Assembly: GCF_005885815.1 (NCBI RefSeq)
Contig: NZ_CP040602.1
Span: 1,255,630-1,319,629, forward strand
DNA: 64,000 bases
Direction of reading: 5' to 3'
Source of the DNA: Thiomicrorhabdus sediminis
Lineage (GTDB): Bacteria > Pseudomonadota > Gammaproteobacteria > Thiomicrospirales > Thiomicrospiraceae
Below the pieces are notes generated by a model. It had not been told where the DNA came from. It made no database searches and saw only the letters and a program-made list of their open reading frames with translations. Below, piece by piece: positions 1 through 9,396 of the stretch (the stretch's first letter is position 1; each line of letters opens with the position of its first letter). Both the position numbers and the translations under genes were made by a program.

Positions 1-701
1 ACGGCTTTCTCTTCAACATTGGTAAACAACGCAATCTTACGCTTTTCGCTCTCTTCCAATGCCATTTCAGAACGACAAATCAGAATATCCGGTTGAATAC
101 CGATGGAACGCAACTCTTTTACCGAGTGCTGAGTAGGCTTGGTCTTGACCTCACCCGCTACAGCAATGTATGGCAACAAGGTCAGATGCATAAATAGAGC
201 GCGATCACGCCCTACTTCGATGCTCAACTGACGAATGGCCTCCAGAAACGGTAAAGATTCGATATCACCCACAGTACCGCCAACTTCGACCAGAGCAACA
301 TCGGCGTCACCCGCCGCTTTGAGGATACGCTTTTTGATTTCATCAGTAACATGCGGGATTACCTGAACCGTTCCACCAAGGTAATCACCACGACGCTCAT
401 TGCGAATAACGGTTTCATATACCTGACCGGTAGAGAAGCTGTTACGCTTGGTAAAGTGACGCTGAACAAAGCGTTCATAATGACCTAAATCCAAGTCTGT
501 TTCGGCGCCGTCATCAGTAACAAAAACCTCGCCGTGCTGCAACGGACTCATGGTTCCTGGATCGACATTGATATACGGATCCATTTTTAACATACTGACT
601 TTAAGACCACGAGCTTCCAACAAGGCACCCAAAGATGCCGCTGCAATGCCCTTTCCTAAAGAAGAAACAACACCACCTGTTACAAAAATAAATTTAGTCA
701 T
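1..701 (-). CDS. pyrG: CTP synthase, N-terminal part (cut by window edge)
   Basis: CTP synthase makes CTP from UTP, ATP and glutamine in the cytoplasm. The reverse strand from 701 opens with [18 protein letters not shown], the hallmark N-terminus and P-loop of the synthetase (amidoligase) domain. About 233 residues are visible, so the end of that domain and the whole glutamine amidotransferase domain lie left of the window. It is the last gene of an accA-tilS-pyrG series on this strand, but a 198-base gap and its own promoter (760-788) suggest independent transcription. The assignment is very secure. Confidence 0.97.
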   Translation of the reverse strand, partial: MTKFIFVTGGVVSSLGKGIAAASLGALLEARGLKVSMLKMDPYINVDPGTMSPLQHGEVFVTDDGAETDLDLGHYERFVQRHFTKRNSFSTGQVYETVIRNERRGDYLGGTVQVIPHVTDEIKKRILKAAGDADVALVEVGGTVGDIESLPFLEAIRQLSIEVGRDRALFMHLTLLPYIAVAGEVKTKPTQHSVKELRSIGIQPDILICRSEMALEESEKRKIALFTNVEEKA

Positions 702-759
702 CAATTAACACTTTCTAGAATATGAAGTTTATGATTAGAAGTAATCAGAATGGAACCGA

Positions 760-788
760 ATTATACCGTATACAGCGGTTTTCAGCAA
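760..788 (-). promoter_or_regulatory. Sigma-70 promoter of pyrG
   Basis: On the minus strand TTGCTG (788-783) is followed after exactly 17 bases by a perfect TATAAT (765-760). The box lies about 60 bases before the pyrG start at 701. Both hexamers and the spacer fit the housekeeping consensus. The gap 702-899 holds nothing else I can recognise. Confidence 0.7.
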
Positions 789-899
789 TGGGATAATTCA
801 TAAAACCTGTAGACACGACGTTTTTCTCAACAAAATTTTATTTATACTGCATTCAGCCTTTAAAACAGCACTTTACAGATATTTTTCAAAGCCCAATAA

Positions 900-2495
900 T
901 TAACGCAACTGTAAAATTTGCAAGATTTGCAAATAACTCATTTCAAGAGTCCGAGGCTCAACTTGTGATTTTTCTGTTGGCGACAAATTTTGCAGACAAT
1001 TTTGACACCCCAGCACCGCCAATATCCGCCCCTCATCATCTTGTAAAACCGGCCAAAAAACTCTTAACCAAGGAGGAATACGATGCTGCTGAAAAAAGTT
1101 TTTTAAGGCTTTTTTATTGACCGCGCCCTCGTCAAGATGAGCAATCGGCTTACAAACCAGGCCTGCCTTGGCATGCACAACGTTGAATTTAAAAGTATAA
1201 CCCGGGTTGATCACTCTGCCCTGCAGTCCGCTAGAGTCGATATTCGACTTTAACTTAGCAATCGATGCCCATTCAATGCCACGGCAATAATCCTTAGCAG
1301 CTTGCTCGTTATGCTCTGTAAACCATTTAGGCAAAATATATAAACGCTGATATTGCCAACGCAATTCATACGAGCGCATCTTATAAGCCGCGTTTTGCAC
1401 CCTATTATCGCCTTGCAGAGAGAAAACCAATACATACAGCCATTGGTAATGTTTTTTGCTCAACACAACTCCCGGAAAAAAAACGCTCAACCAATAACGG
1501 ATTATGTTTTTTTGCTCAATCCAGTCAACCTCCTCAAGCGCCCTGAGCTCAATAAAATCAAAACTGAAACAACTGCTTTCAAGTCCTGATTGAGCCATTT
1601 TATCGAGCAGCAGGTTTGCCTCGGAAATATGCCCCGCACTATCCGACACTTTTTGCTGCACATCCGGCCAAAGCTTTTCAATATCGGGCAACAAGTTGTT
1701 ACGCAACCAATTACGCCTAAATTGGTTATCTTGATTGGAAGGGTCTTCAATAAAGCTCAGCTCAACGCTTTTTGCATAATCGAGCATCGCCTGATAAGAG
1801 ACCTTCAATAAAGGCCTATGCAGAATCAGATTATCATTCAGGCATTCATAGCACTCTAAAGCTCTTGACTCCGGCATTCCCGACATGCCTGGCACCCCGG
1901 CACCACGAAACAGATTGAGTAAAACGGTTTCAGCCTGGTCGCGCTGATGATGGGCAAACAATAGAACAGGCGCAGCCAAGCTTTTAAGGCTACCGCGCGC
2001 TTTGAAATCGCTTGCAACCATTTCCGTTAACGCCTGATAACGCGCTTTTCTGGCAACGGCTTCGATACCTTGGCGCTTAAAACTGTCCAACTGCAATTTT
2101 TTTGTTTGAAAAGCGACGCTCAACTGCCGCACTTGCTGCTGACAGAACTGTTGCCAATCATTGGCCTCTGCTTGCAGGTTATGATTGATGTGCAACACGG
2201 TTAACGAAAACTGCTTGCTTAAATCACTTTGCACATAAATCAGTTGATGCAAAGCATGCAGCAGCACACTGGAATCCATCCCTCCGCTATAGGCGATATA
2301 AAGCGGCTGCTGACACCCTTTTAATGGTTTATGTGAATTCAACCAATGTTCTAATGTCTGCATAACCGGTAAGGTGTTTTTCATTGCATCACTTGCTAAA
2401 GAAAATTGTTTCGCTTGCAGAGAAGAATGATCCGCATTAGATTGAGAAGCATCAGACAAGACTGAGAGGTTTTGTGAGGAATGATCAGATGACAT
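900..2495 (-). CDS. tilS: tRNA(Ile)-lysidine synthetase TilS
   Basis: TilS attaches lysine to C34 of the CAU-anticodon tRNA-Ile, changing its decoding from AUG to AUA. The PP-loop motif SGGMDSS lies at residues 70-76, followed by the N-type ATP pyrophosphatase domain, a central TilS domain and a C-terminal substrate-binding domain. At 531 residues it is longer than usual for the family (about 430-460), partly because of a Ser/Gln-rich N-terminal stretch of about 45 residues. A strong AAGGGG ribosome-binding site five bases before the ATG at 2495 supports this long start over Met38, which has none. It lies 44 bases after accA, so the two are probably cotranscribed. Confidence 0.93.
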   Translation of the reverse strand: MSSDHSSQNLSVLSDASQSNADHSSLQAKQFSLASDAMKNTLPVMQTLEHWLNSHKPLKGCQQPLYIAYSGGMDSSVLLHALHQLIYVQSDLSKQFSLTVLHINHNLQAEANDWQQFCQQQVRQLSVAFQTKKLQLDSFKRQGIEAVARKARYQALTEMVASDFKARGSLKSLAAPVLLFAHHQRDQAETVLLNLFRGAGVPGMSGMPESRALECYECLNDNLILHRPLLKVSYQAMLDYAKSVELSFIEDPSNQDNQFRRNWLRNNLLPDIEKLWPDVQQKVSDSAGHISEANLLLDKMAQSGLESSCFSFDFIELRALEEVDWIEQKNIIRYWLSVFFPGVVLSKKHYQWLYVLVFSLQGDNRVQNAAYKMRSYELRWQYQRLYILPKWFTEHNEQAAKDYCRGIEWASIAKLKSNIDSSGLQGRVINPGYTFKFNVVHAKAGLVCKPIAHLDEGAVNKKALKNFFQQHRIPPWLRVFWPVLQDDEGRILAVLGCQNCLQNLSPTEKSQVEPRTLEMSYLQILQILQLR

Positions 2496-2539
2496 AAGTG
2501 CCCCTTAGACCAAGAAGCACTTATTAATAAAGCGCGCTA

Positions 2540-3496
2540 CTAGGCAACGTCAAAGTTACCATAGTCCATATAACGCTGATAGCGCTTAGCCAAAAGCTCA
2601 TCGACCGGCTTGGCTTTCAAGGCATTTAATTGCGCCAATAAAGCGGCTTTAAGGTTGGCTGCCGCTTGCGCTGGATTACGGTGAGCCCCACCTAAAGGTT
2701 CATCGATAACTTGATCAACCAAACCCAGCGAGCTTAAACGCTCAGCGGTGATTCCCAAAGCTTCGGCAGCATCGGCGGCATTAGCGGCGTTTTTCCAAAG
2801 AATCGAAGCACAGCCTTCCGGAGAAATAACCGAATAGGTGCTGTACTGCATCATCATCGTTGTATCACCTACACCGATTGCCAAAGCGCCACCAGAACCA
2901 CCTTCACCAATTACCGTACAGATAATCGGTACGCGCAATTCCGCCATTTCAATTAGGTTGCGCGCAATCGCTTCACTTTGACCGCGCTCTTCGGCATTAA
3001 TCCCTGGATAGGCACCCGGAGTATCAATAAAGGTTAACACCGGTAAATTAAAACGCTCTGCCATCTTCATTAGGCGCAACGCTTTACGATAGCCTTCTGG
3101 ACGCGGCATACCGAAATTACGACGAATTTTTTCTTTGGTGTCACGACCTTTTTCCTGCGAAATCACCATAACCGCTTGGCCATCCAAGCGAGCCAATCCT
3201 GCCACAATGGCTTCATCATCAGCAAAAGCACGATCACCATGCAACTCTTTAAAGTCGGTGAAAATAGACTTGATATAGTCAAGCGCATAAGGACGTTGCG
3301 GATGACGAGAAACCTTGGCAATTTGCACATCGCTTAATTTACGGAAAATCGACTCAGTGAGATTTCGGCTTTTCTCTTCCAAGGCTGAAATCTCTTTAAG
3401 CAAGTTCATATCACCTCCATCCAGGTGACGTAACTCATCAATCTTGGCTTCCAATTCGGCAATTGGTTGTTCAAAATCTAAAAAATCCAATTTCAT
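2540..3496 (-). CDS. accA: Acetyl-CoA carboxylase carboxyltransferase subunit alpha
   Basis: AccA pairs with AccD to move the carboxyl group from biotin to acetyl-CoA, giving malonyl-CoA for fatty acid synthesis. The 318-residue length equals that of proteobacterial AccA. The N-terminal helical region (1-45) and the crotonase-like core are clear, with GAYPG at 161-165 and the Gly-rich [12 protein letters not shown] at 197-208 forming the oxyanion/CoA-binding region. tilS follows 44 bases later on the same strand, the usual accA-tilS neighbourhood. accD and the biotin carboxylase genes are outside the window. Confidence 0.97.
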   Translation of the reverse strand: MKLDFLDFEQPIAELEAKIDELRHLDGGDMNLLKEISALEEKSRNLTESIFRKLSDVQIAKVSRHPQRPYALDYIKSIFTDFKELHGDRAFADDEAIVAGLARLDGQAVMVISQEKGRDTKEKIRRNFGMPRPEGYRKALRLMKMAERFNLPVLTFIDTPGAYPGINAEERGQSEAIARNLIEMAELRVPIICTVIGEGGSGGALAIGVGDTTMMMQYSTYSVISPEGCASILWKNAANAADAAEALGITAERLSSLGLVDQVIDEPLGGAHRNPAQAAANLKAALLAQLNALKAKPVDELLAKRYQRYMDYGNFDVA

Positions 3497-3745
3497 AATA
3501 GCTTTACTTGCCTCTCAAGAGCATGGTTTAGCAACTCCATCACCATGCTTGGTTTTAATTTTTTGACATTCTACCAAAATGGTACTTTGTTGGGTGATTT
3601 TGTCAGCATCGATTTTCAACAAGCTCCGGCTCACTTACCCCCCTGTTTTCCGAGTCACTCTCTTTTTGGGTAAATTTTAGTAAAAAGTTTGAGTTTTCAA
3701 TTTATCACGCTAAAATCCAGCCCTTTCAGCACATTAGGCTTAGCT

Positions 3746-3751
3746 TATAAT
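3746..3751 (+). promoter_or_regulatory. Candidate -10 box of the DUF481 gene
   Basis: A perfect TATAAT lies about 80 bases before the ATG at 3829. The hexamer 17 bases upstream (CTTTCA) matches the -35 consensus only weakly. The rest of the 3497-3828 gap shows no gene or RNA I can recognise. Confidence 0.4.
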
Positions 3752-3828
3752 CATGCATTAACAATGACTTAATGTTTGGTTTTCAAAAAGTTAGCAGATT
3801 TTACATTTACGAGACCTCGGGAGGCTCC

Positions 3829-4563
3829 ATGTTTTCATTTACCAGAAAAACACTTTCTATCGCGATACTAAGCTCTATTTCGCTATGCAGCACTCAAGCC
3901 GTGGCGGGCGAAAAAACCGGTTTTAGTGGAAATGGTGAACTTGGTTTCAGCAACAGCACAGGTAATACCGACAGCAACGCTTTATACGCGGCTTTAAAAA
4001 TGCAATACCTTCAAGCTCGTTATGACGTCTTGGGCGGTATTGAAATCAGCGATAAATCTGAAAACGGCACACAAACCGAATCTCGCTACGCCATTGATGC
4101 TCAGTACAACCGTTACTATGCCGAAGATAAAAACTTCTACAGCTACCTTGGCGGCAAACTGACACACAGCAAATTTGAAGATATCGATCTAGAAACCACC
4201 GCCTCTGTCGGTTTGGGTAAACGTCTTTATAAAACCGAACGTGTATTGCTGACAGGGCAAGTCGGTATCGGTTATCAAAACACCGACTATATCTCGGCTA
4301 CAGCTTCCGAAGACCAGGTTGTCTATCAAGCCAAACTTGACTACAGCAATCAAATCAACAACTATGTTAAATTCACTCAGGACCTAATCGTTAATGCCGG
4401 TAATGAGCAAACTAAAACGGAAGCCAATACCGGCTTGAGCGTTAAAATTGCCGAACAGATGAAACTCAAAGCAAGCTTCAAATATCGCAACAACAGCAAC
4501 CCTGCACCAGGAACCGAAAAGACGGATACGCTAACGCTGGTCAGCGTTATTTATGATTTTTAA
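3829..4563 (+). CDS. DUF481-family outer-membrane beta-barrel protein
   Basis: A 244-residue exported protein of the DUF481 (YdiY-like, salt-induced outer-membrane protein) type. I start it at 3829 rather than the further-upstream 3772 because GGGAGG precedes this ATG and the first residues then form a proper signal peptide ending near AVAG (about residue 26). The mature part alternates polar and hydrophobic residues as in an antiparallel barrel, is rich in Tyr, Asn and Gly, and ends in the aromatic VIYDF, a BAM recognition signal. The function of the family is not firmly known. It converges on ycaO with a shared terminator between them. Confidence 0.8.
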   Translation: MFSFTRKTLSIAILSSISLCSTQAVAGEKTGFSGNGELGFSNSTGNTDSNALYAALKMQYLQARYDVLGGIEISDKSENGTQTESRYAIDAQYNRYYAEDKNFYSYLGGKLTHSKFEDIDLETTASVGLGKRLYKTERVLLTGQVGIGYQNTDYISATASEDQVVYQAKLDYSNQINNYVKFTQDLIVNAGNEQTKTEANTGLSVKIAEQMKLKASFKYRNNSNPAPGTEKTDTLTLVSVIYDF

Positions 4564-4599
4564 TCGTTTGATCCAAAACCATAAAAAACCATAAAAAAA

Positions 4600-4632
4600 G
4601 CCCTGGCGAAAATGAATTCGCCAGGGCCTTTT
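4600..4632. terminator. Rho-independent terminator, probably bidirectional
   Basis: An 11-bp perfect stem (GCCCTGGCGAA at 4600-4610, TTCGCCAGGGC at 4617-4627) is flanked by an A-run on the left and T-rich sequence on the right. It sits between the convergent DUF481 and ycaO genes and could end transcription from both. Confidence 0.85.
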
Positions 4633-4683
4633 ATCAGCGCGGTTTGACCGGTTACTCAGTATCAATAAATCGAGCTTATATTT

Positions 4684-6399
4684 TTACACCTCAAAAAACG
4701 CTTGTTTGATTTCTGCCAATTCTTGCTCCATTAACATCAACGCCTGATGACGTTTACTCTGCGCAAATATATCCTGCCCCAACACCTGACCATCAAACAC
4801 CACCTCACCGGCAATCATCCGCCAAACCTGATCACTTAATTGCTGACCAAACAATAACGCGGTAGCTCTCTTATCAACCAAGTTCTCCAACTGCATTTGC
4901 AAGCAGAAGTTTAGTGCCTGAAATTTCACCAGCCACTTGCTATCCGGGTGCAGATAATAAATCGCATCATGTAACGCATCTAAAGCCTCCTGATGTTCAC
5001 CGGCGGCCAAAAGTGCCCAAGCTCTTAATTCGGCAATTTTTACCTCGGCCCAGAAGCTGCCCGGATCAGGTAGCAAACCGATCAACGAAGCAACACCTTG
5101 ATGGTCACTGAAGCCTAAGGCATCAATCAGCTCAGCAAGACCGGAATAATCTTGCGATTCAGGCAAAGCAAGCAACGCTTCACGCAATAGACGACCAACA
5201 TTCTGGTTACTATCGATTAACTCCGTGACAGGATAGATTTCCGACATTCCCGGCACAATAATGCGACAGGCCTCAAAATGACAGTGACGATAATTGGCGA
5301 CATACACCTCACAACCTTGCTCTCGCACCAAATCACAAAGCTTTTGCCACTGCTGCTCGGTAGTTCCGGAAAAATCCCAGTTGACGAAATCAAAATCGGC
5401 ATCATGAGTTATAAAACGGGTATGGATCAAGCCGCTAGAATCAATGAAGTGGTTTTCAATATTCTCATCTTCGGCCACCGAGTATTCATCAAATACCGTT
5501 AATTGGAAACCATCCAGATTATTCAGGTGGCGTCCTTGCAACGATTCGGTCAGAGTTCTTTCCAATGCCACTTCAAAAATCGGGTGTGCACCAAACGAGG
5601 CAAAGCAGGTACCGGTTTTCTGTTCAAATAAGGTGACATTGATCACCGGGAACTGACCACCCAAAGAAGCATCACGCATCGACACTTCAATGCCCGCTTC
5701 TTTCAATGAAGCCACCGCTTCAACAACTGCCGGGAACTGCTCAACCACCTCATTGGGGATTTCCGGTAAACAGAGGTTTTCACGCAAAATCTTATTTTTC
5801 ACCCAACGTTCGAAGATTTCAGACATTCCCTGAACTTGCGCTTCCAACGCCGTATTACCTGCAGACAAGCCATTACTTGCATAGATATTGCTCAACAAAT
5901 TCATCGGGAAATAGGCCACTTCCTGGCTATCGACATTAATCAATGGAATCGCGCTGACAAACTCATTTTGGTCATTAAAGCTGAGCAGCTCGTTAAAGCC
6001 CAGCTCACCTTCCGGGTCATAGAACTGCCAAAGACGCTCATTCAAACATTCGCCAATATCCTGCTCGGTGAACCGCTTATCATCCGGATAATAGAGCCAA
6101 TCTCGGTTTTGGCCATTGGCGCTGATCCAATAATCAGAGAAAAAGTAATTGGTCGAAAGGCGCTCTAAAAACTCACCCAACGCACTGGCCAAACAAGCTT
6201 TTCGACTGGTTCCTTTCCCATTGGTAAAAATCGGCGGGCAACGCTTATCGTTAATATGCAGTGAATAAACATTTTTAACCGGATTTAACCAGGATGCCTC
6301 ATCAATCTGAAACCCCATTGACTTCAACTGGCTTTGCATCGTATTGATGGAGTTTTCCAAGCAAGCATCCTTGCCCTTGATATAGGTTAATTCACTCAT
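4684..6399 (-). CDS. ycaO: YcaO-type cyclodehydratase-like protein (RimO-linked YcaO)
   Basis: Full-length homolog of E. coli YcaO, which is implicated with RimO in beta-methylthiolation of ribosomal protein S12. The resemblance starts at the N-terminus (GKDA, then FQI-EASWLNPV and FTNGKG) and continues through the ATP-binding YcaO core (LGEFLERLSTNYFF; GNTALEAQVQGMSEIFER; FIDSSGLI; RIIVPGMSEIYP). A helical TPR-like C-terminal part of about 170 residues follows. I choose the ATG at 6399 (571 residues), where the homology begins; a frame-extending start at 6462 adds 21 residues. Neither start has a convincing ribosome-binding site. No peptide-precursor or dehydrogenase partner is nearby, so this is not a TOMM biosynthetic cluster. 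Confidence 0.9.
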   Translation of the reverse strand: MSELTYIKGKDACLENSINTMQSQLKSMGFQIDEASWLNPVKNVYSLHINDKRCPPIFTNGKGTSRKACLASALGEFLERLSTNYFFSDYWISANGQNRDWLYYPDDKRFTEQDIGECLNERLWQFYDPEGELGFNELLSFNDQNEFVSAIPLINVDSQEVAYFPMNLLSNIYASNGLSAGNTALEAQVQGMSEIFERWVKNKILRENLCLPEIPNEVVEQFPAVVEAVASLKEAGIEVSMRDASLGGQFPVINVTLFEQKTGTCFASFGAHPIFEVALERTLTESLQGRHLNNLDGFQLTVFDEYSVAEDENIENHFIDSSGLIHTRFITHDADFDFVNWDFSGTTEQQWQKLCDLVREQGCEVYVANYRHCHFEACRIIVPGMSEIYPVTELIDSNQNVGRLLREALLALPESQDYSGLAELIDALGFSDHQGVASLIGLLPDPGSFWAEVKIAELRAWALLAAGEHQEALDALHDAIYYLHPDSKWLVKFQALNFCLQMQLENLVDKRATALLFGQQLSDQVWRMIAGEVVFDGQVLGQDIFAQSKRHQALMLMEQELAEIKQAFFEV

Positions 6400-6599
6400 A
6401 TAAATAACTACTTTGTTTAGGAGGTTGAATAGAGACTTGCCTATTAATTTTTTAGCAAGCATTTATAAGTCACTGTTTTCTAATATTAAATTATTTATAA
6501 CAGGGATTTAAATTTTTGATAAAAGAAAGGCTATTATTTCAGCACTTCTTGAATAAAATGAAATTGTATACCTTTTTCATTTCAAATGAGGGCTTTACC

Positions 6600-6902
6600 A
6601 TGGATTTAAAAGCAACATCTTCTTTAAGTTTTTCTGGCATGCTTGCCATCACATTGATGTCAGTAAGCACAAACGGCGCAGCCTCTGCAGAAGGCCACCC
6701 CGGTAAAGCGCTTCATGAAGCGGCGAACTGCATGAGTTGTCATACCTCAAAACCTTATGACCCGCAAAAGACCACTTCGTTTCCGAAACTGGTGCAAACG
6801 GTACAGTTCTGTAATGACAACCTAAATGCCGGTATGTTTGAAGATGAAATTGAACAATTGGCCGATTATTTAAACGAGACCTACTACCACCACGTCAAAT
6901 AA
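6600..6902 (+). CDS. Small monoheme c-type cytochrome
   Basis: A 100-residue exported protein. The N-terminal signal peptide (hydrophobic stretch, cleavage probably near ASA/EG at about residue 30) is followed by a single CxxCH haem-attachment site, CMSCH. Downstream is the C-terminal block FCNDNLNAGMFEDEIEQLADYL, written here with the tail residues NETYYHHVK after it; such a helix is typical of short class I cytochromes. The Met in that block is a possible axial ligand. I take the ATG at 6600 because GAGG precedes it and the signal peptide starts there; an upstream in-frame ATG-less extension to 6516 is not needed. In a sulfur oxidiser it may shuttle electrons in the periplasm, but its partner is unknown. 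Confidence 0.8.
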   Translation: MDLKATSSLSFSGMLAITLMSVSTNGAASAEGHPGKALHEAANCMSCHTSKPYDPQKTTSFPKLVQTVQFCNDNLNAGMFEDEIEQLADYLNETYYHHVK

Positions 6903-6927
6903 TCTATAAATAAGCGACTCAAACCAT

Positions 6928-6955
6928 AAGCCATGACCAAGTCATGGCTTTTTTA
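6928..6955 (+). terminator. Rho-independent terminator after the cytochrome gene
   Basis: Perfect 10-bp stem AAGCCATGAC (6928-6937) and GTCATGGCTT (6941-6950) with a 3-base loop, followed by a T-run. The T-run overlaps the last codons of the opposing gene that ends at 6953. Confidence 0.88.
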
Positions 6956-7807
6956 TTTACGCTCAAAAGTCGATAACAACTCTTGCAAGGCAGCAATCTT
7001 GTCATCCCCTGCCTGCTCAACACCTTCTTGATAAAATTGATTAGACGCATCCCTTACCAGCTTATCAATCGCTTCAATGGCAAAATAGTGCTTGGTACTC
7101 TGAGAGATGGCTTGCCAATCACGCTTTTTAGCGAACCAACGGCTTTTCAAAACCTTATCGTCTTTGAATAGCTCTGCAACGTGCATTAAGGCATTGGTCA
7201 AAGGCTCGATTGCCTCAAATGGCATCAAAGGTCGACCATAGTCGCCGTAATAACTGGCACGGTGTAATTTAGCGATTTCGAATGCAACGTTCATTTCCGC
7301 CAAACCGTTCGCCTTGGCTTGCGATTGAGCTTGCGTTAGACGTTCAACATTAAGCATTGGCGCATCGGATTTCCAACGCCCAAAAACGATATATAAATTG
7401 TTGCGTTCGATAAAGTGGGTTTTACCATAACCTAAATCCAAGGCATTTGCCTTAGGCACAACATAATCCAACTTCTCGGTTTCCAGCTTGGTGGTATCGG
7501 TCCATATCTGCCAAACACCGTCGCTAGAATTGCTTTCTTGCTTAACCATCGGCACACAAGACAAACCATAGTCGTGACCTTCGATATATTCAATGACCGA
7601 GATACGGTAATCGCCATTCGGCATAACCTTAACCACCTCACCGATAATAAAGGCATCATCCTTGATATTGGCGGCAGGATAGGCGACAAAAATATTCTGC
7701 CCTGGTTTAAAGGTTTCAGCGTGCACTGACACGCTGATGACAAACAGCATGGACACTACGACTAAAAAACGATTCATTGATCGATATAAAGAAAAAACTG
7801 GTTTCAT
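6953..7807 (-). CDS. Exported protein of unknown function
   Basis: I do not recognise this family. The 284-residue product has a Sec-type signal peptide (hydrophobic core about residues 13-28, VHA cleavage site near residue 30), so the mature protein should be periplasmic. The first mature part (about 33-75) reads like a small beta domain (GQNIFVAYPA, IIGEVVKVMPNGDYRISVIEY), reminiscent of a Tudor/agenet-like barrel. The C-terminal half is helical. It has two conserved-looking Tyr/Trp-rich patches and only one Cys. It lies 26 bases after the UspA gene on the same strand, so cotranscription is likely. A second start at Met11 (7777) is possible; neither start has a clear ribosome-binding site. 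Confidence 0.6.
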   Translation of the reverse strand: MKPVFSLYRSMNRFLVVVSMLFVISVSVHAETFKPGQNIFVAYPAANIKDDAFIIGEVVKVMPNGDYRISVIEYIEGHDYGLSCVPMVKQESNSSDGVWQIWTDTTKLETEKLDYVVPKANALDLGYGKTHFIERNNLYIVFGRWKSDAPMLNVERLTQAQSQAKANGLAEMNVAFEIAKLHRASYYGDYGRPLMPFEAIEPLTNALMHVAELFKDDKVLKSRWFAKKRDWQAISQSTKHYFAIEAIDKLVRDASNQFYQEGVEQAGDDKIAALQELLSTFERK

Positions 7808-7833
7808 AATCTCATACTTTATTAGTTAACAAT

Positions 7834-8382
7834 TCATTTAGATTGTTCAGATTGCGGCGTTGCTCTCACTGCAAGCACATCACAATGTGCATGGTTAATT
7901 ACCGCATTGGTGGTCGAACCGATCAAGCGACTCATAGCAGACAGGCCATGAGCACCGATCACTATCAGATCAAAATGTTCGCGTTTGGCGAACTGCACAA
8001 TATCTTCCTCGGCCAAGCCGTTTATCAATTCTATATGCTTGATAGCAAATTCATTGGCCAAGGAAAACAGCTGCGCTTGCGCCTGATCCAACAAGGGCTT
8101 GGTCATTTCCTCATCCCAGACACCTGGCATCCCCATCACTGCAACATCTTCCAGAACCGGGTAGCTTGGCACCTCAACAATATGCAAAAGACACAGATGT
8201 GCTTGATATTGCTTGGCAAGCGCTAAACCCTTGGCAATAACACAGCGGTTCAAGTCGGTAAAATCGACTGCCACGACAATTTTTTTATAATGACAGTCGG
8301 CTGCCTGAAGTAGATTCTCATCTCCTGACATGGTGTCTTTTATATCCATAGCATCCTGACCATCGTTTTTTATTTGCGCCAT
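7834..8382 (-). CDS. Universal stress protein, UspA family
   Basis: A single UspA domain starts at KKIVVAVDF and ends in the nucleotide-binding signature GAHGLSAMSRLIGST (G-2x-G-8x-G-S-T). That marks the ATP-binding subgroup, as in MJ0577. An about 25-residue polar N-terminal extension precedes the domain. I place the start at 8382 (182 residues) because AAGGGG lies about eight bases before this ATG; an upstream extension to 8427 lacks one. It probably heads a two-gene unit with the exported unknown protein at 6953. The role is a stress or energy-state response, inferred from the family only. Confidence 0.85.
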   Translation of the reverse strand: MAQIKNDGQDAMDIKDTMSGDENLLQAADCHYKKIVVAVDFTDLNRCVIAKGLALAKQYQAHLCLLHIVEVPSYPVLEDVAVMGMPGVWDEEMTKPLLDQAQAQLFSLANEFAIKHIELINGLAEEDIVQFAKREHFDLIVIGAHGLSAMSRLIGSTTNAVINHAHCDVLAVRATPQSEQSK

Positions 8383-8493
8383 CACTCTGCCCCTTCTAGA
8401 AATAAGACAAAAAATTGTGCCAAACACACACTTTAAAGCCTAACCAAGCTGGCGAAAATTAGCAATTTTTACTGCAGAGTTTTTCACATTTAC

Positions 8494-8502
8494 TGTGGAT
8501 AA
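8494..8502 (-). promoter_or_regulatory. Single perfect DnaA-box sequence
   Basis: TTATCCACA (minus strand, 8502-8494) equals the high-affinity E. coli R1 DnaA box. It lies in the 8428-8609 gap between the tsaB end and the uspA start, about 115 bases before uspA. There is no cluster of boxes, so this is not an origin; it could be a DnaA-responsive site or chance. Confidence 0.35.
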
Positions 8503-8609
8503 GTTTGTGCGTAATGGGCGGTAAAAACCGAAAAAAACCAATAAAGTCTTATAGCTTAGTTAAACTGCTTAATTTATAGGCATTCACTTAAAACAGGCTT
8601 AAAATAGAC

Positions 8610-9347
8610 TTAAGATTTCTGTTGCTTCTGCTTTCGCTGCTCAATGGTTTCGGCAACATTATTGCGCAAATAAAGCGGTTGAGGCACTTTATCATCCAGC
8701 AATGCGGCACGATCCTGAGACCCCCTTGCCAGTTGCGCCATATACAACGCATTAGGCAAAAGCTTGTGGTAATCAGCACGAGCTGAGAACTGCTCAACCA
8801 GCTCAGGATAAGCCTGATCAATATCACCAAACATCACATCACTAGCCGCTATCGCTTCAGCGACACTGTTTTCATCCATCAGTCTGACCTCTTCAGTCAC
8901 CTGAACACCATTTTCGCGACCATATAGTCCCTGTAACAAATAGATTTCATTCATGCGTGCATCGAGCACAGCCGACCAGGTCTGGCTATCTTTGTCAGTC
9001 GAATCTAGAACATTATTTTGAAAATAGTCCTGCGCCATGGTTTCCAAAGACGACATGGCGATGACCGGTTTCTGCCAACCCAACGCCAAGCCTTGTACAA
9101 CCCCTGCGGCAATCCTTAAACCGGTAAAGGCACCTGGGCCTTCGCCAAACGCCAAATAATCTATCTGCGTTGAATCAATGCCCGCCTCGTCGATCACATC
9201 ATTGACCATAAACAAAACCTGCTGGGCATGACGTTGCGGCAACAGCTCGTGACGGCAATAACTCCGCTCACCAATCAATAAGGCCACTGAACATGCCACG
9301 GTTGAGGTTTCAATGGCGAGGATAGTCGGCAAATCATTGCTGTTCAT
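8610..9347 (-). CDS. tsaB: tRNA threonylcarbamoyladenosine biosynthesis protein TsaB
   Basis: TsaB is the ASKHA-fold scaffold that joins TsaD and TsaE in t6A37 tRNA modification. The diagnostic N-terminus is present (ILAIETSTVACSVALL), followed by FGEGPGAFTGLRI and GLALGWQKPVIAMSSLE. The length of 245 residues is normal. It begins 49 bases after the helicase gene on the same strand, reproducing the yoaA-tsaB pairing of enterobacteria. TsaD and TsaE are outside the window. Confidence 0.95.
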   Translation of the reverse strand: MNSNDLPTILAIETSTVACSVALLIGERSYCRHELLPQRHAQQVLFMVNDVIDEAGIDSTQIDYLAFGEGPGAFTGLRIAAGVVQGLALGWQKPVIAMSSLETMAQDYFQNNVLDSTDKDSQTWSAVLDARMNEIYLLQGLYGRENGVQVTEEVRLMDENSVAEAIAASDVMFGDIDQAYPELVEQFSARADYHKLLPNALYMAQLARGSQDRAALLDDKVPQPLYLRNNVAETIEQRKQKQQKS

Positions 9348-9396
9348 TTATCGGTTCTCTTTTTTATCTGATTAATCTGCTTTAAGCAGAAACGTT

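Noticed and set aside
4684..6902. A YcaO-based peptide natural-product cluster
   Set aside because: The YcaO protein is the stand-alone E. coli type, and the neighbours (DUF481 barrel, cytochrome) are not precursor peptides, dehydrogenases or transporters of such clusters.
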